8,665 nucleotides of DNA, from positions 1-8,665 of the forward strand of contig NZ_JALNWM010000147.1 of assembly GCF_023230885.1 (NCBI RefSeq), written 5' to 3'. This document shows positions 1 to 5,558 of the stretch, one piece after another. The DNA comes from Desulfocurvus sp. (lineage in GTDB: Bacteria > Desulfobacterota > Desulfovibrionia > Desulfovibrionales > Desulfovibrionaceae). The translations under genes and the position numbers were made by a program. The notes under the pieces were generated by a model. The model ran no database searches and was not told the origin of the DNA. It worked only from the letters and a program-made list of their open reading frames with translations. Position 1 is the stretch's first letter, and each line of letters opens with the position of its first letter.

Positions 1-65
1 CCCGGGCGCCCGCCAGGGCCGCCCGCACACCGAAAACCATCCCGCCCCAGGCCCCACGGAGCCCC

Positions 66-926
66 ATGAAAACCCTGCTGCGCATCACGGCCCTGGTGCC
101 GTCGACCCTGACCGACGCCCTGACCCTGCACCTGACCATGAACGCCCCCGGCGGCTGGCAGGAGGAGGAGCGCCCCGACGGCCGCACCGCCTTCACCCTG
201 CACCTGGACCAGGGCCCCGCCGCCCAGGCCCTGGAGCAGGACATAGCCGCCCGCTGGCCCGAGGCCGAAATCACCCGCGACGAAATCCAGGAGCAGGACT
301 GGGCCCTGGCCTGGCGCGAGTTCTTCACCCCCGTCCACGCCGGGAGCACCTTCACCGTGCTGCCGCCCTGGCTGGCGGACCAGGCCCCCGCAGGGCGCAT
401 CCCCATCGTCATCGAGCCCAAGCAGGCCTTCGGCACCGGGCATCACGGCACGACCGCCCTGTGCCTGGGCGCCCTGGCCGGGCTGCGCGAGGCCGGACTG
501 CTGCACCCGGGCGACGACTTCCTGGACCTGGGCACCGGCTCGGGCATCCTGGCCCTGGGCTGCTGCCTGCTCGGCCTGCACGGCGTCGGCCTGGACATCG
601 ACCCCCTGGCCATCGAAAACGCCGTGGAGAACCGGGACATCAACGGCGCGCAGCAGAGCCTGCACCTGGCCGTGGGCAGCCTGGAAGCCCTGGCGCCGGA
701 GCGCACGTTCCGGCTGGTGCTGGCCAACATCCTGGCCGGCCCCCTCAAGGTCATGGCCCCCCAGCTGCGCGCCCGGGTGGCCCCGGGGGGCTGCCTGGTG
801 CTCTCGGGCATCCTCACCGAGCAGGCCGACTCCGTGGCCGACGCCTACACGGCCCTGGGCCTGCCCGCGCCGCGCCGCGAAAACAGCGGCGAGTGGACGG
901 CCCTGGTCTGGGAACAGGTGGCCTAG
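66..926 (+). CDS. prmA: Ribosomal protein L11 methyltransferase PrmA
   Basis: This 286-aa cytoplasmic enzyme uses S-adenosylmethionine to methylate ribosomal protein L11. The N-terminal part (about 1-100) corresponds to the L11-recognition domain and ends in the family signature around WALAWREFFTPV (79-90). The linker and active-site region follow with IEPKQAFGTGHHGTT (116-130). The Rossmann methyltransferase core has the SAM loop DLGTGSGIL (154-162), the acidic strand end LDID (176-179) and the NIL motif (221-223). Length is close to the E. coli enzyme (293 aa from memory), so the gene appears intact. The ATG at 66 has GGAG (55-61 region) four to five bases upstream. A frame open from base 1 ends in the TGA overlapping this ATG (67-69), but its codons are not typical of coding DNA here, so an upstream translationally coupled gene is only a possibility. 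Identification is very secure. Confidence 0.97.
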   Translation: MKTLLRITALVPSTLTDALTLHLTMNAPGGWQEEERPDGRTAFTLHLDQGPAAQALEQDIAARWPEAEITRDEIQEQDWALAWREFFTPVHAGSTFTVLPPWLADQAPAGRIPIVIEPKQAFGTGHHGTTALCLGALAGLREAGLLHPGDDFLDLGTGSGILALGCCLLGLHGVGLDIDPLAIENAVENRDINGAQQSLHLAVGSLEALAPERTFRLVLANILAGPLKVMAPQLRARVAPGGCLVLSGILTEQADSVADAYTALGLPAPRRENSGEWTALVWEQVA

Positions 927-987
927 CAGGCTGGAGGAAAAACCAGGCCCGCAGGCCGTTCAAGGCTGGCCGGAAGCCAGGAAACGG

Positions 988-1039
988 AAAAATCCAGGCC
1001 GCGCGGCGTACTTCGCGTACACGGGCGGCCTGGATTTTT
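988..1039. terminator. Bidirectional intrinsic terminator between prmA and the convergent zinc-ribbon gene
   Basis: A perfect 15-bp inverted repeat pairs 988-1002 (AAAAATCCAGGCCGC) with 1025-1039. The A-run on the left and T-run on the right give a U-tract in both directions, so the same hairpin can end prmA on the plus strand and the zinc-ribbon gene on the minus strand. The 22-base loop holds a smaller GTAC-N5-GTAC hairpin (1008-1020). The rest of the gap to 1164 contains a short GGCGC/GCGCC hairpin (1045-1060) and nothing else I can assign. Confidence 0.9.
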
Positions 1040-1164
1040 TCGTTGGCGCGGCGGAGCGCCGTTTCGGGGCGGCCTGCCTGGTTGTGGAGTTGCAAGAAGT
1101 TGAGTTTTCGCACACCTGATCTGACCGCTTAGGGCCGGGTGAACAACCTCTTGTAGCTCCGCAC

Positions 1165-2001
1165 CTAATCGGCGCCCCCCGCGTAGTGGGCCAGCAGCGC
1201 GTCCAGCACCGGGCTTGCGCAGCGCAGGTCCGGGTCGCGCCCGGGGCGCAGGTGCAGCCCCGGGGCGAGCAGCTCGGCCAGGGGCAAGGCTCCCGTCTCG
1301 ATGGGCACGCGCGAAATCTCCACCCGCGCGCGGCGCTCCAGGTCCGCCCCGTCATAGCCCTCGGGCAGCTCGCGCACGGCGTCCAGGCCGATGTCGATCT
1401 GCACCGCGCTGCCGTAAACGGTTTCCGCATAGGATGTCTCGAAGCCCACCCCGAGCACGAAGCGCACCAGCACCGGAAAGGAATCCGGATAGGCCACGCG
1501 CAGGAGCTCGTCCGCGCAGAACCGCCGGGCCGAATCCTTGGCGCGCAGCACCTCGGCCATGCCGCAGAGCAGGTCGGGGATGCAGCTCGGCGGCCCTCCC
1601 GGGACGGGCGCAACACAGCAATCGCCGAAGAACGACAGCCGGTTGTAGGCCAGCTCGCGGTCCACGCGCTTGAGCCGCACGCTGCACCCCATGTCGAAAA
1701 AGGTGATGCCCAGACGCTTGCGGAACTCGCGCAGCATGAAGAACAGCATGTTGTATTCCGCCGTCTTGCGCTGGTAGCCCATGCCGCGCAGCAGTTCATC
1801 GCTGCGCGCGTACCATTTCAGCTCCTTCTGATGGGCGGCCTTGGTCACGGGCGGACGGGCGGCGTCGGCCTCGGCGTTGTCGCGCGGGGCCACGGGCAGC
1901 CGCGCGCCGCAGCCCTTGCAAACGGCGGACGCCCCGCCAGCGGGCACGGCGGCCGGATCGAAGCGGTACTTCCGCACGCAGGAAACGCACTGCACATACA
2001 T
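1165..2001 (-). CDS. Zinc-ribbon protein of unknown function
   Basis: This 278-aa protein begins with a CxxC-x19-CxxC zinc ribbon (Cys5, Cys8, Cys28, Cys31), the arrangement of the MJ0042/zinc-ribbon domains that often head bacterial proteins of mixed function. A short polar linker (about 35-58) leads to a globular body I do not recognise. The body is rich in cysteine (106, 128, 129, 140, 146, 162, 261), including a CC pair at 128-129, with a hydrophobic stretch AEYNMLFFMLREF near 81-93. There is no signal peptide and no convincing membrane helix, so it is probably cytoplasmic. The frame stays open far upstream, but the ATG at 2001 is preceded by GGGGGGAG, and the zinc ribbon starts at residue 5, which fixes the start. 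The gene is divergent from the CofD-like gene and shares the bidirectional terminator with prmA. That it is a real gene is well supported; its function is unknown. Confidence 0.85.
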   Translation of the reverse strand: MYVQCVSCVRKYRFDPAAVPAGGASAVCKGCGARLPVAPRDNAEADAARPPVTKAAHQKELKWYARSDELLRGMGYQRKTAEYNMLFFMLREFRKRLGITFFDMGCSVRLKRVDRELAYNRLSFFGDCCVAPVPGGPPSCIPDLLCGMAEVLRAKDSARRFCADELLRVAYPDSFPVLVRFVLGVGFETSYAETVYGSAVQIDIGLDAVRELPEGYDGADLERRARVEISRVPIETGALPLAELLAPGLHLRPGRDPDLRCASPVLDALLAHYAGGAD

Positions 2002-2167
2002 GACTCCCCCCTGGCGCGCAAAGCGCGGCCAGAAGAAGATACACGATTGCGCGGCGAAGGGAACCCCGATGAAAATCCCGCGCGGGAGCAACCCGCCGGG
2101 CGCGTGGACAGCAGGGGGGTTTTGTGGTTTCCTGATCACCGGCCCGCTGTGTCCGGGCCACGACACC
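2002..2167. promoter_or_regulatory. Divergent intergenic region between the zinc-ribbon and CofD-like genes
   Basis: Both flanking genes must be transcribed out of this 166-base gap, or a 67-base gap if the CofD-like gene starts at 2069. It contains a short AT-richer patch at 2032-2050, a perfect palindrome CCCGCGCGGG at 2077-2086 and a GC-rich stretch ending in a G-run and T4 (about 2115-2124). I see only poor -10 candidates (TATCTT on the minus strand near 2040) and no convincing -35, so the promoters are inferred from gene orientation more than from motifs. Confidence 0.4.
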
Positions 2168-3334
2168 ATGCGCACCACCGCCCTGCCCGTCCCACGCCTG
2201 GGAGCCCCGAGCCCAAGCCCGGCGCCCGCCCCCGCCCGGGGGCCGCGCATCCTGTTCTTCTCGGGCGGAACGGCCCTGCGCGGCCTTTCGCGGCGCCTGA
2301 TCCGCCACACCCACAATTCCGTGCACCTGGTCACGCCCTTCGACTCCGGCGGCAGCTCCGCGGCCCTGCGGCAGGCCTTCGCCATGCCCGCCCCCGGCGA
2401 CCTGCGCAACCGGCTCATGGCCCTGGCCGAAGGCGCGCCGGACGTGATCGAGCTTTTCGCCACGCGCCTGCCCAAAGGCGCGGACCCCGCCGGGCTGGAC
2501 GCCGAACTGGCCGAACTGGCCGCAGGCACCCACCCCCTGGCGGCCCGGGTGCCCGAGCCCCTGGGCGGCGTGGTGCGCCACTACCTGGGCGTCTTCATGG
2601 AGCGCATGCCGCGCGGATTCGACCTGCGCGGCGCCAGCGTCGGCAACCTGATCCTGACGGCGGGCTACCTGGAGGCCGACCGCAGCTTCGGCCCGGTGGT
2701 CTTCACCTTCTCGCACCTGGCCGGGGTACGCGGCACGGTGCTGCCCACGGTGGAGGCCGACCTGCACCTGGCCGCCGAGCTGGCCGACGGGTCCGAAATC
2801 GTGGGTCAGCATCTGCTGACGGGCAAACAGGCCCCGCCCCTGCGCACGCCCATCCGCCGCCTGCGGCTGGTGGCCGACCTGCAAGGCCGCCCCGCCCCGC
2901 CCTGCGCCATCGACGCCACGGTGCGCCGGCTCATCGCCGGGGCCGAGCTCATCGTGCTGCCCATGGGCAGCTTCTACACGAGCATCATGGCCAACCTGCT
3001 GCCCGGGGGCGTGGGCCGGGCCGTGGCGGCCAACCCCTGCCCCAAGGTTTTCGTGCCCAACCTGGGGCACGACCCCGAGGCCCTGGGCCTGACCCCCACG
3101 GCCCAGGCCCTGCTGCTGGACGACGCCCTGCGTGCCGACCTGCCTCCGGGCGCCCGCGCGAGGGCTCTCGATTTCGTGCTGGCCGCCCCGGAGCACGGCG
3201 TGGCCCCCGGCCCCCTGGCCGCCCGGGGCATCGCCGTCTGCCCCGCCGAGTTGGTCACCCCCGCCAGCGCCCCGCTGATCGACGACGCCCTGCTGGCCGA
3301 CGCCCTGCTGCGGCTGGCCGCCCCCGGGCCCTAG
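2168..3334 (+). CDS. CofD/YvcK-superfamily protein, probable GAK-system CofD-like subfamily
   Basis: This 388-aa cytoplasmic protein carries the conserved blocks of the CofD (LPPG:FO 2-phospho-lactate transferase) and YvcK/YbhK superfamily: FFSGGTALRG (30-39) at the first nucleotide-binding loop, PFDSGGSSAALR (57-68), GDLRNRLMAL (77-86), SVGNLIL (157-163), LPMGSFYTSIM (264-274) and PNLGHDPEA (297-305). The SGGTALRG / THNSVHL / FDSGGSS wording fits the subfamily that TIGRFAM names, from memory, the CofD-related protein of the GAK system, usually found with an ATP-grasp enzyme and an HprK-related kinase. Neither partner is in this window, and the substrate is unknown. The family suggests binding of a nucleotide or phosphorylated ligand. 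Start choice: the ATG at 2168 removes a 33-residue N-terminus with unusual codons and no likeness to the family. The ATG at 2069 has the better ribosome-binding site (GAAGGG, 7 bases upstream) and would give 421 aa. Superfamily is secure, subfamily likely, start uncertain. Confidence 0.88.
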   Translation: MRTTALPVPRLGAPSPSPAPAPARGPRILFFSGGTALRGLSRRLIRHTHNSVHLVTPFDSGGSSAALRQAFAMPAPGDLRNRLMALAEGAPDVIELFATRLPKGADPAGLDAELAELAAGTHPLAARVPEPLGGVVRHYLGVFMERMPRGFDLRGASVGNLILTAGYLEADRSFGPVVFTFSHLAGVRGTVLPTVEADLHLAAELADGSEIVGQHLLTGKQAPPLRTPIRRLRLVADLQGRPAPPCAIDATVRRLIAGAELIVLPMGSFYTSIMANLLPGGVGRAVAANPCPKVFVPNLGHDPEALGLTPTAQALLLDDALRADLPPGARARALDFVLAAPEHGVAPGPLAARGIAVCPAELVTPASAPLIDDALLADALLRLAAPGP

Positions 3335-3352
3335 CTGCCCGCCGGGGCGCCT

Positions 3353-3440
3353 CCCCCCGGGGGGCGCAAAAAACGCTGTGCACATGCGGGGCAACGCCCC
3401 GGAGGACTGGTGGAGCCCCCCCGGTGGCGCAAAAAAACGC
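3353..3440. repeat. Imperfect direct repeat pair with C-run, G-run and A-run
   Basis: The 24-base unit at 3353-3376 (six C, six G, CGC, six A, CGC) recurs at 3416-3440 as seven C, GGTGG, CGC, seven A, CGC. The two lie 63 bases apart. Between them are a GTGCAC palindrome (3378-3383) and a GGGGC-AAC-GCCCC hairpin (3388-3400). The layout looks like an interspersed GC-rich repeat rather than part of either neighbouring gene. The second copy's A-run doubles as the U-tract of the following minus-strand terminator. Confidence 0.5.
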
Positions 3441-3467
3441 CCGGGCGCGAAAACCGCGCCCGGGCGT
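3431..3467 (-). terminator. Intrinsic terminator of the 104-aa gene
   Basis: A perfect 13-bp stem pairs 3437-3449 with 3455-3467 around the loop AAAAC. Read on the minus strand it is followed at once by seven T (3437-3431), 40 bases past the stop of the 3508-3822 gene. It faces the end of the CofD-like gene, for which no separate U-tract terminator is visible. Confidence 0.88.
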
Positions 3468-3507
3468 ATGCCCGCAGTCATGACCGCCACGGCCCGGGCC
3501 GCCCCGC

Positions 3508-3822
3508 CTAGGGCCGCTCGCCGCCGCCGTCCCCGGCGGGGTCGAACAGCGCCCGCGCCAGGGCCGCCCCGCCCTCGTCGCGCGACACATAGTCGCGGGC
3601 GTCGTCGCGGGAGTTGAAGCGCAAAAAGAAGCTGCGCGCCCGGACCTTCTCGAAACTGTCCAGGGCCAGCACATAGCCGCCCGCCTCGGTGCGATACAGG
3701 CGATACTCGAAAACCGTGCTGCGCCGCCCGTCGCGGGCCACCTCGCGGCTGGAACGCGCCACCAGGACGCCCGTGAACTCCAGCACGTCCCCGCTGTCCA
3801 TCCGCACCACCACACGCTCCAT
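3508..3822 (-). CDS. Hypothetical protein, 104 aa
   Basis: I do not recognise this family. The protein is small and soluble, without signal peptide or membrane segment. It begins MERVVVRMDSGDVLEFTGVL, which reads as two or three beta strands. It continues with VFEYRLYRTEAGGYVLAL (37-54) and a charged region FEKVRARSFFLRFNSRDDAR (57-76), which could suggest a compact strand-rich domain followed by a helix. The Gly/Asp-rich tail (94-104) is low complexity. The frame is open far upstream, but the ATG at 3822 has GGGGGGAG just before it, giving the same 13-base start context (GGGGGGAGTCATG) as the zinc-ribbon gene. It has its own terminator downstream. A terminator-like hairpin upstream separates it from the membrane-protein gene, and no clear promoter is seen. 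It is probably a real gene of unknown function. Confidence 0.72.
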   Translation of the reverse strand: MERVVVRMDSGDVLEFTGVLVARSSREVARDGRRSTVFEYRLYRTEAGGYVLALDSFEKVRARSFFLRFNSRDDARDYVSRDEGGAALARALFDPAGDGGGERP

Positions 3823-3867
3823 GACTCCCCCCGGCACCGGCCTCGGCGGCCGCGACCCGAGCATGGC

Positions 3868-3907
3868 ACAAAAACGAAACGGGCGGAAGGCTCGCGCCCC
3901 CCGCCCG
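3868..3907 (-). terminator. Probable terminator of the membrane-protein gene
   Basis: CGGGCGG (3880-3886) pairs with CCGCCCG (3901-3907); GGC and GCC inside the loop (3889-3891 and 3896-3898) can extend the structure. On the minus strand it is followed by GTTTCGTTTTT (about 3880-3869), an interrupted U-tract. An alternative partner for the left arm is TCCGCCCG at 3909-3916. It lies just beyond the stop of the 3930-4394 gene and could be leaky. Confidence 0.6.
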
Positions 3908-3929
3908 CTCCGCCCGGAACGCCGTGGCG

Positions 3930-4394
3930 CTACTGCTGCTGCGCGGCGATTTCCGTCTGCACCTGCTGGAGCAGCTCCATGGCCTGGTGCAGCTTCTCGT
4001 TCTGTTCGGCGGTGGGCATCTGGGTGCCCAGGTAGGCCGTGCGCTGGGCCATTTCCTGGAGCATGGTACCCATGACCATCATCCGGCTCTTCTCGGGCAG
4101 GTTCGCCAACTCGGCCACCTTGCCCTCGACGCCGTCCACCCGCCCGGCCAGGTCGCCGGTGGTGGCGGCAAGGCTGTCCACAGTGGCCGCCACGCCCTTC
4201 AGGTTCTGGTTCAGCCCGAAGAAGAAAACCACCAGCAGCACCACGGCCAGCAGGGAAACAAGCAGGGCCACCTTGCTCATGTCGCGGCGGGTGGTGTCGT
4301 CGCCGCAGCAGGGGGCCGTGGTCCGCGCGGCCTCGACGGCCTCGGGGCCGTCGCCGGGCTTGCCGATATGATGCACCTTTTCCGCTGCGCTCAT
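3930..4394 (-). CDS. Single-pass inner-membrane protein with periplasmic coiled-coil region
   Basis: This 154-aa protein has a polar N-terminus of about 40 residues with a CC pair (29-30), then RR (36-37), then one strongly hydrophobic helix (VALLVSLLAVVLLVVFFFGL, 42-61). The positive charges before the helix predict N-in topology with the C-terminal 90 residues in the periplasm. That part has heptad-like spacing of small and hydrophobic residues (VAATVDSLAATTGDLAGRVD, 68-87) and a second amphipathic stretch ending in a Gln-rich tail (133-154), so a coiled coil is likely. There is no catalytic motif. The ATG at 4394 is chosen because GGAGG sits 6 bases upstream; the open frame beyond it runs into repeats. 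It may act as a membrane-anchored oligomer or scaffold, but that is inference and the family is unrecognised. Confidence 0.85.
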   Translation of the reverse strand: MSAAEKVHHIGKPGDGPEAVEAARTTAPCCGDDTTRRDMSKVALLVSLLAVVLLVVFFFGLNQNLKGVAATVDSLAATTGDLAGRVDGVEGKVAELANLPEKSRMMVMGTMLQEMAQRTAYLGTQMPTAEQNEKLHQAMELLQQVQTEIAAQQQ

Positions 4395-4438
4395 GGGAAA
4401 CCTCCAAAGGGGGATTGTGGTTGACGAAACAGGACCCA

Positions 4439-4467
4439 ACCCTAGGGGAAAAGCCGCCCCGGGGCAA
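4439..4467 (-). promoter_or_regulatory. Candidate promoter of the membrane-protein gene
   Basis: On the minus strand TTGCCC (4467-4462) is followed after 17 bases by TAGGGT (4444-4439), about 45 bases ahead of the start codon. The match to the sigma-70 consensus is weak. It is listed because the spacing is exact and the same TTGC -35 style recurs in front of other minus-strand genes here. Confidence 0.3.
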
Positions 4468-4501
4468 GCGCGGGGCCGGGCGCCGCCCCGGATGCAAGGC
4501 C

Positions 4502-4537
4502 CGGCGCGGGGTTCGGCGCGAGGCTCGGCGCGGGGTC
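4502..4537. repeat. Three 12-bp tandem units
   Basis: CGGCGCGGGGTT, CGGCGCGAGGCT and CGGCGCGGGGTC follow each other without gaps and run directly into the first copy of the 37-bp repeat. They lie upstream of the membrane-protein gene and its candidate promoter. Slipped-strand expansion of a GC-rich unit is the simplest explanation. Confidence 0.7.
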
Positions 4538-4640
4538 GGGAAGCCTTTGGGAACAAGCCGGGGGCCGGGCCGGGATCTCAGGCCATGACGCGCCGCATTC
4601 GTTGGGAAGCCTTTGGGAACAAGCCGGGGGCCGGGCCGGG
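4538..4640. repeat. Perfect 37-bp direct repeat, two copies
   Basis: Positions 4538-4574 and 4604-4640 are identical over 37 bases, beginning GGGAAGCCTTTGGGAACAAG and ending in GGGCCGGG. The 29-base spacer (4575-4603) is unique and ends in GCATTCGTT. The bases on either side of the two copies differ, so the repeat ends are sharp. The pair fills the gap between the lipoprotein and membrane-protein genes (4395-4741), where I see no gene. An open frame passes through both copies on each strand, but it reads as low-complexity Pro/Gly/Arg and is not supported as coding. Confidence 0.92.
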
Positions 4641-4655
4641 TGCGGCGCCGCACCC
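4638..4655. repeat. 18-bp perfect palindrome
   Basis: GGGTGCGGCGCCGCACCC is fully self-complementary and overlaps the last three bases of the second 37-bp repeat. It lies about 90 bases downstream of the lipoprotein stop on the minus strand. No U-tract follows, so it is not a standard intrinsic terminator. It could be a protein-binding site, a transcript-end hairpin, or simply a product of GC richness. Confidence 0.6.
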
Positions 4656-4741
4656 CGGGGCGGACAGGCCGCCTGCCGCCCCGGTGCCCGCCGTCCGGCG
4701 CTCCGGCAGGCCCAGGCGCGGGGCTGGCCGCGCAGGCCGCG

Positions 4742-5458
4742 TCAGTTGGTCCAGCGGCCCGCAACGTAGCGGAAGATCTCCGTCACCCGCTGGGTCTTCA
4801 CGCGGGTGAAGGGCCCCCGGCGCGCCTCGGCCTCGCTGGCCGCGCGCGACTCGTAGTGGTGCTCCTTGTAGCGCAGCACGCCCACGAAGGGGCACACGGC
4901 CCCGCCGGAGGCCGAAGGCTTGACCTGCATCTCCAGGGAGCCGTGGTCCACCTCCATGAAGCGGGCGACCACCGCGTCGCCGCCCTCGCGTTGCAGGGCC
5001 ATGTCGGCGGCGGTGTGGCGCAGGTTGCGACTGATGGTGCCCACCCAGTCGCGCGCGAAGGCGTCGAACTGGGCGCGCACGGCGTCGATACCCGCGCCGC
5101 CCCTGGTCGGGGCGGCCGCGGTCGCCTTGGGCCTGGGCGTTCCGGCGGATTTGGCCACGGCCTTGGGACGCGCCCGGGGCGCCGCCGCCCGGGCGGCGGC
5201 GGCCTCGGCCCCGGCCAGGGCGCTGGCGCCCACCCGCTCGGCCCAGAGCAGCGCGGCCTCCTGGGCGCGCACACAGGCCAGCCAGTCCGCGGCATCGACG
5301 CTGGCGGCCCAGTCCTGGGCGCGCTCGCGGGCCAGGGGGTCGCGGGCCTGTTGCGCGGCCTGCTCGGGCTCCGAGCCGCAGCCGCCGAGCAGCCCCAGGG
5401 CAACGGCCAGGGCAGCGGCCAGCGCCGCCACGCGGGGAAGGCGATGTGCCATGATCAT
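4742..5458 (-). CDS. Putative outer-membrane lipoprotein of unknown function
   Basis: This 238-aa protein starts with a lipoprotein signal: basic n-region, Ala/Leu-rich h-region and lipobox LLGGC with Cys27 as the lipidated residue. The residue after Cys is Gly rather than Asp, which favours transport to the outer membrane. Residues 28-75 look helical and acidic. A low-complexity Ala/Arg/Pro/Lys linker follows (about 83-120). The C-terminal domain (about 122-238) includes FDAFARDWVGTISRNLRHTA, a beta-rich stretch with SLEMQVKPS and PFVGVLRYKEHHYES, and the end VTEIFRYVAGRWTN. It resembles a small periplasmic NTF2-like or similar fold, but I cannot name a family. The frame extends further upstream, but the signal peptide fixes the start at ATG 5458 or the in-frame ATG 5452. 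Neither has a clear Shine-Dalgarno. No good terminator follows. Confidence 0.83.
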   Translation of the reverse strand: MIMAHRLPRVAALAAALAVALGLLGGCGSEPEQAAQQARDPLARERAQDWAASVDAADWLACVRAQEAALLWAERVGASALAGAEAAAARAAAPRARPKAVAKSAGTPRPKATAAAPTRGGAGIDAVRAQFDAFARDWVGTISRNLRHTAADMALQREGGDAVVARFMEVDHGSLEMQVKPSASGGAVCPFVGVLRYKEHHYESRAASEAEARRGPFTRVKTQRVTEIFRYVAGRWTN

Positions 5459-5465
5459 GGGCCGC

Positions 5466-5494
5466 AGAATATCCGAAGGCCCGGCGCCCCGCAA
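5466..5494 (-). promoter_or_regulatory. Candidate promoter of the lipoprotein gene
   Basis: On the minus strand TTGCGG (5494-5489) and TATTCT (5471-5466) are 17 bases apart. Only seven bases separate the -10 from the ATG at 5458, so a transcript from it would begin at or next to the start codon, which fits the missing ribosome-binding site. It lies just past the terminator of the VWA-OmpA gene. Confidence 0.45.
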
Positions 5495-5499
5495 TACGC

Positions 5500-5530
5500 A
5501 AAGGGGCCCGGCGCGTCTGCGCCGGGCCCC
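5500..5530 (-). terminator. Terminator-like hairpin after the VWA-OmpA gene
   Basis: A perfect 12-bp stem pairs 5503-5514 (GGGGCCCGGCGC) with 5519-5530 around a 4-base loop. On the minus strand only TTTGCG follows, so the U-tract is short, although the stem is very stable. It lies 28 bases beyond the stop codon of the 5559-6608 gene. Confidence 0.7.
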
Positions 5531-5558
5531 GGATGCGTCGAAGGGGTCCCCGAAGGGC

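Noticed and set aside
814..1113. A minus-strand frame starting with GTG at 1113 whose first 45 residues look protein-like
   Set aside because: The frame runs through the bidirectional terminator and into antisense prmA, and the AGG before the GTG is too close to serve as a ribosome-binding site.
3341..3367. Hairpin GGCGCC...GGGGGGCGC as a plus-strand terminator for the CofD-like gene
   Set aside because: It is followed by an A-run, not a T-run, on the plus strand, so it lacks the U-tract needed for intrinsic termination in that direction.
1186..3483. A 765-codon plus-strand frame crossing the zinc-ribbon and CofD-like genes
   Set aside because: Its product is Arg/Pro/Gly-rich with no domain, and it overlaps two better supported genes; it is a shadow of GC-rich codon structure.
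1796..3871. A 691-codon minus-strand frame opposite the CofD-like gene
   Set aside because: Gly/Gln/Ala low-complexity product, no ribosome-binding site, and antisense to a gene with clear conserved motifs.
4578..4809. Short plus-strand frame MTRRIRWEAFGNKPG through the second 37-bp repeat
   Set aside because: The frame is made largely of the repeat and a Pro/Arg-rich tail and has no ribosome-binding site, so I treat it as repeat sequence.
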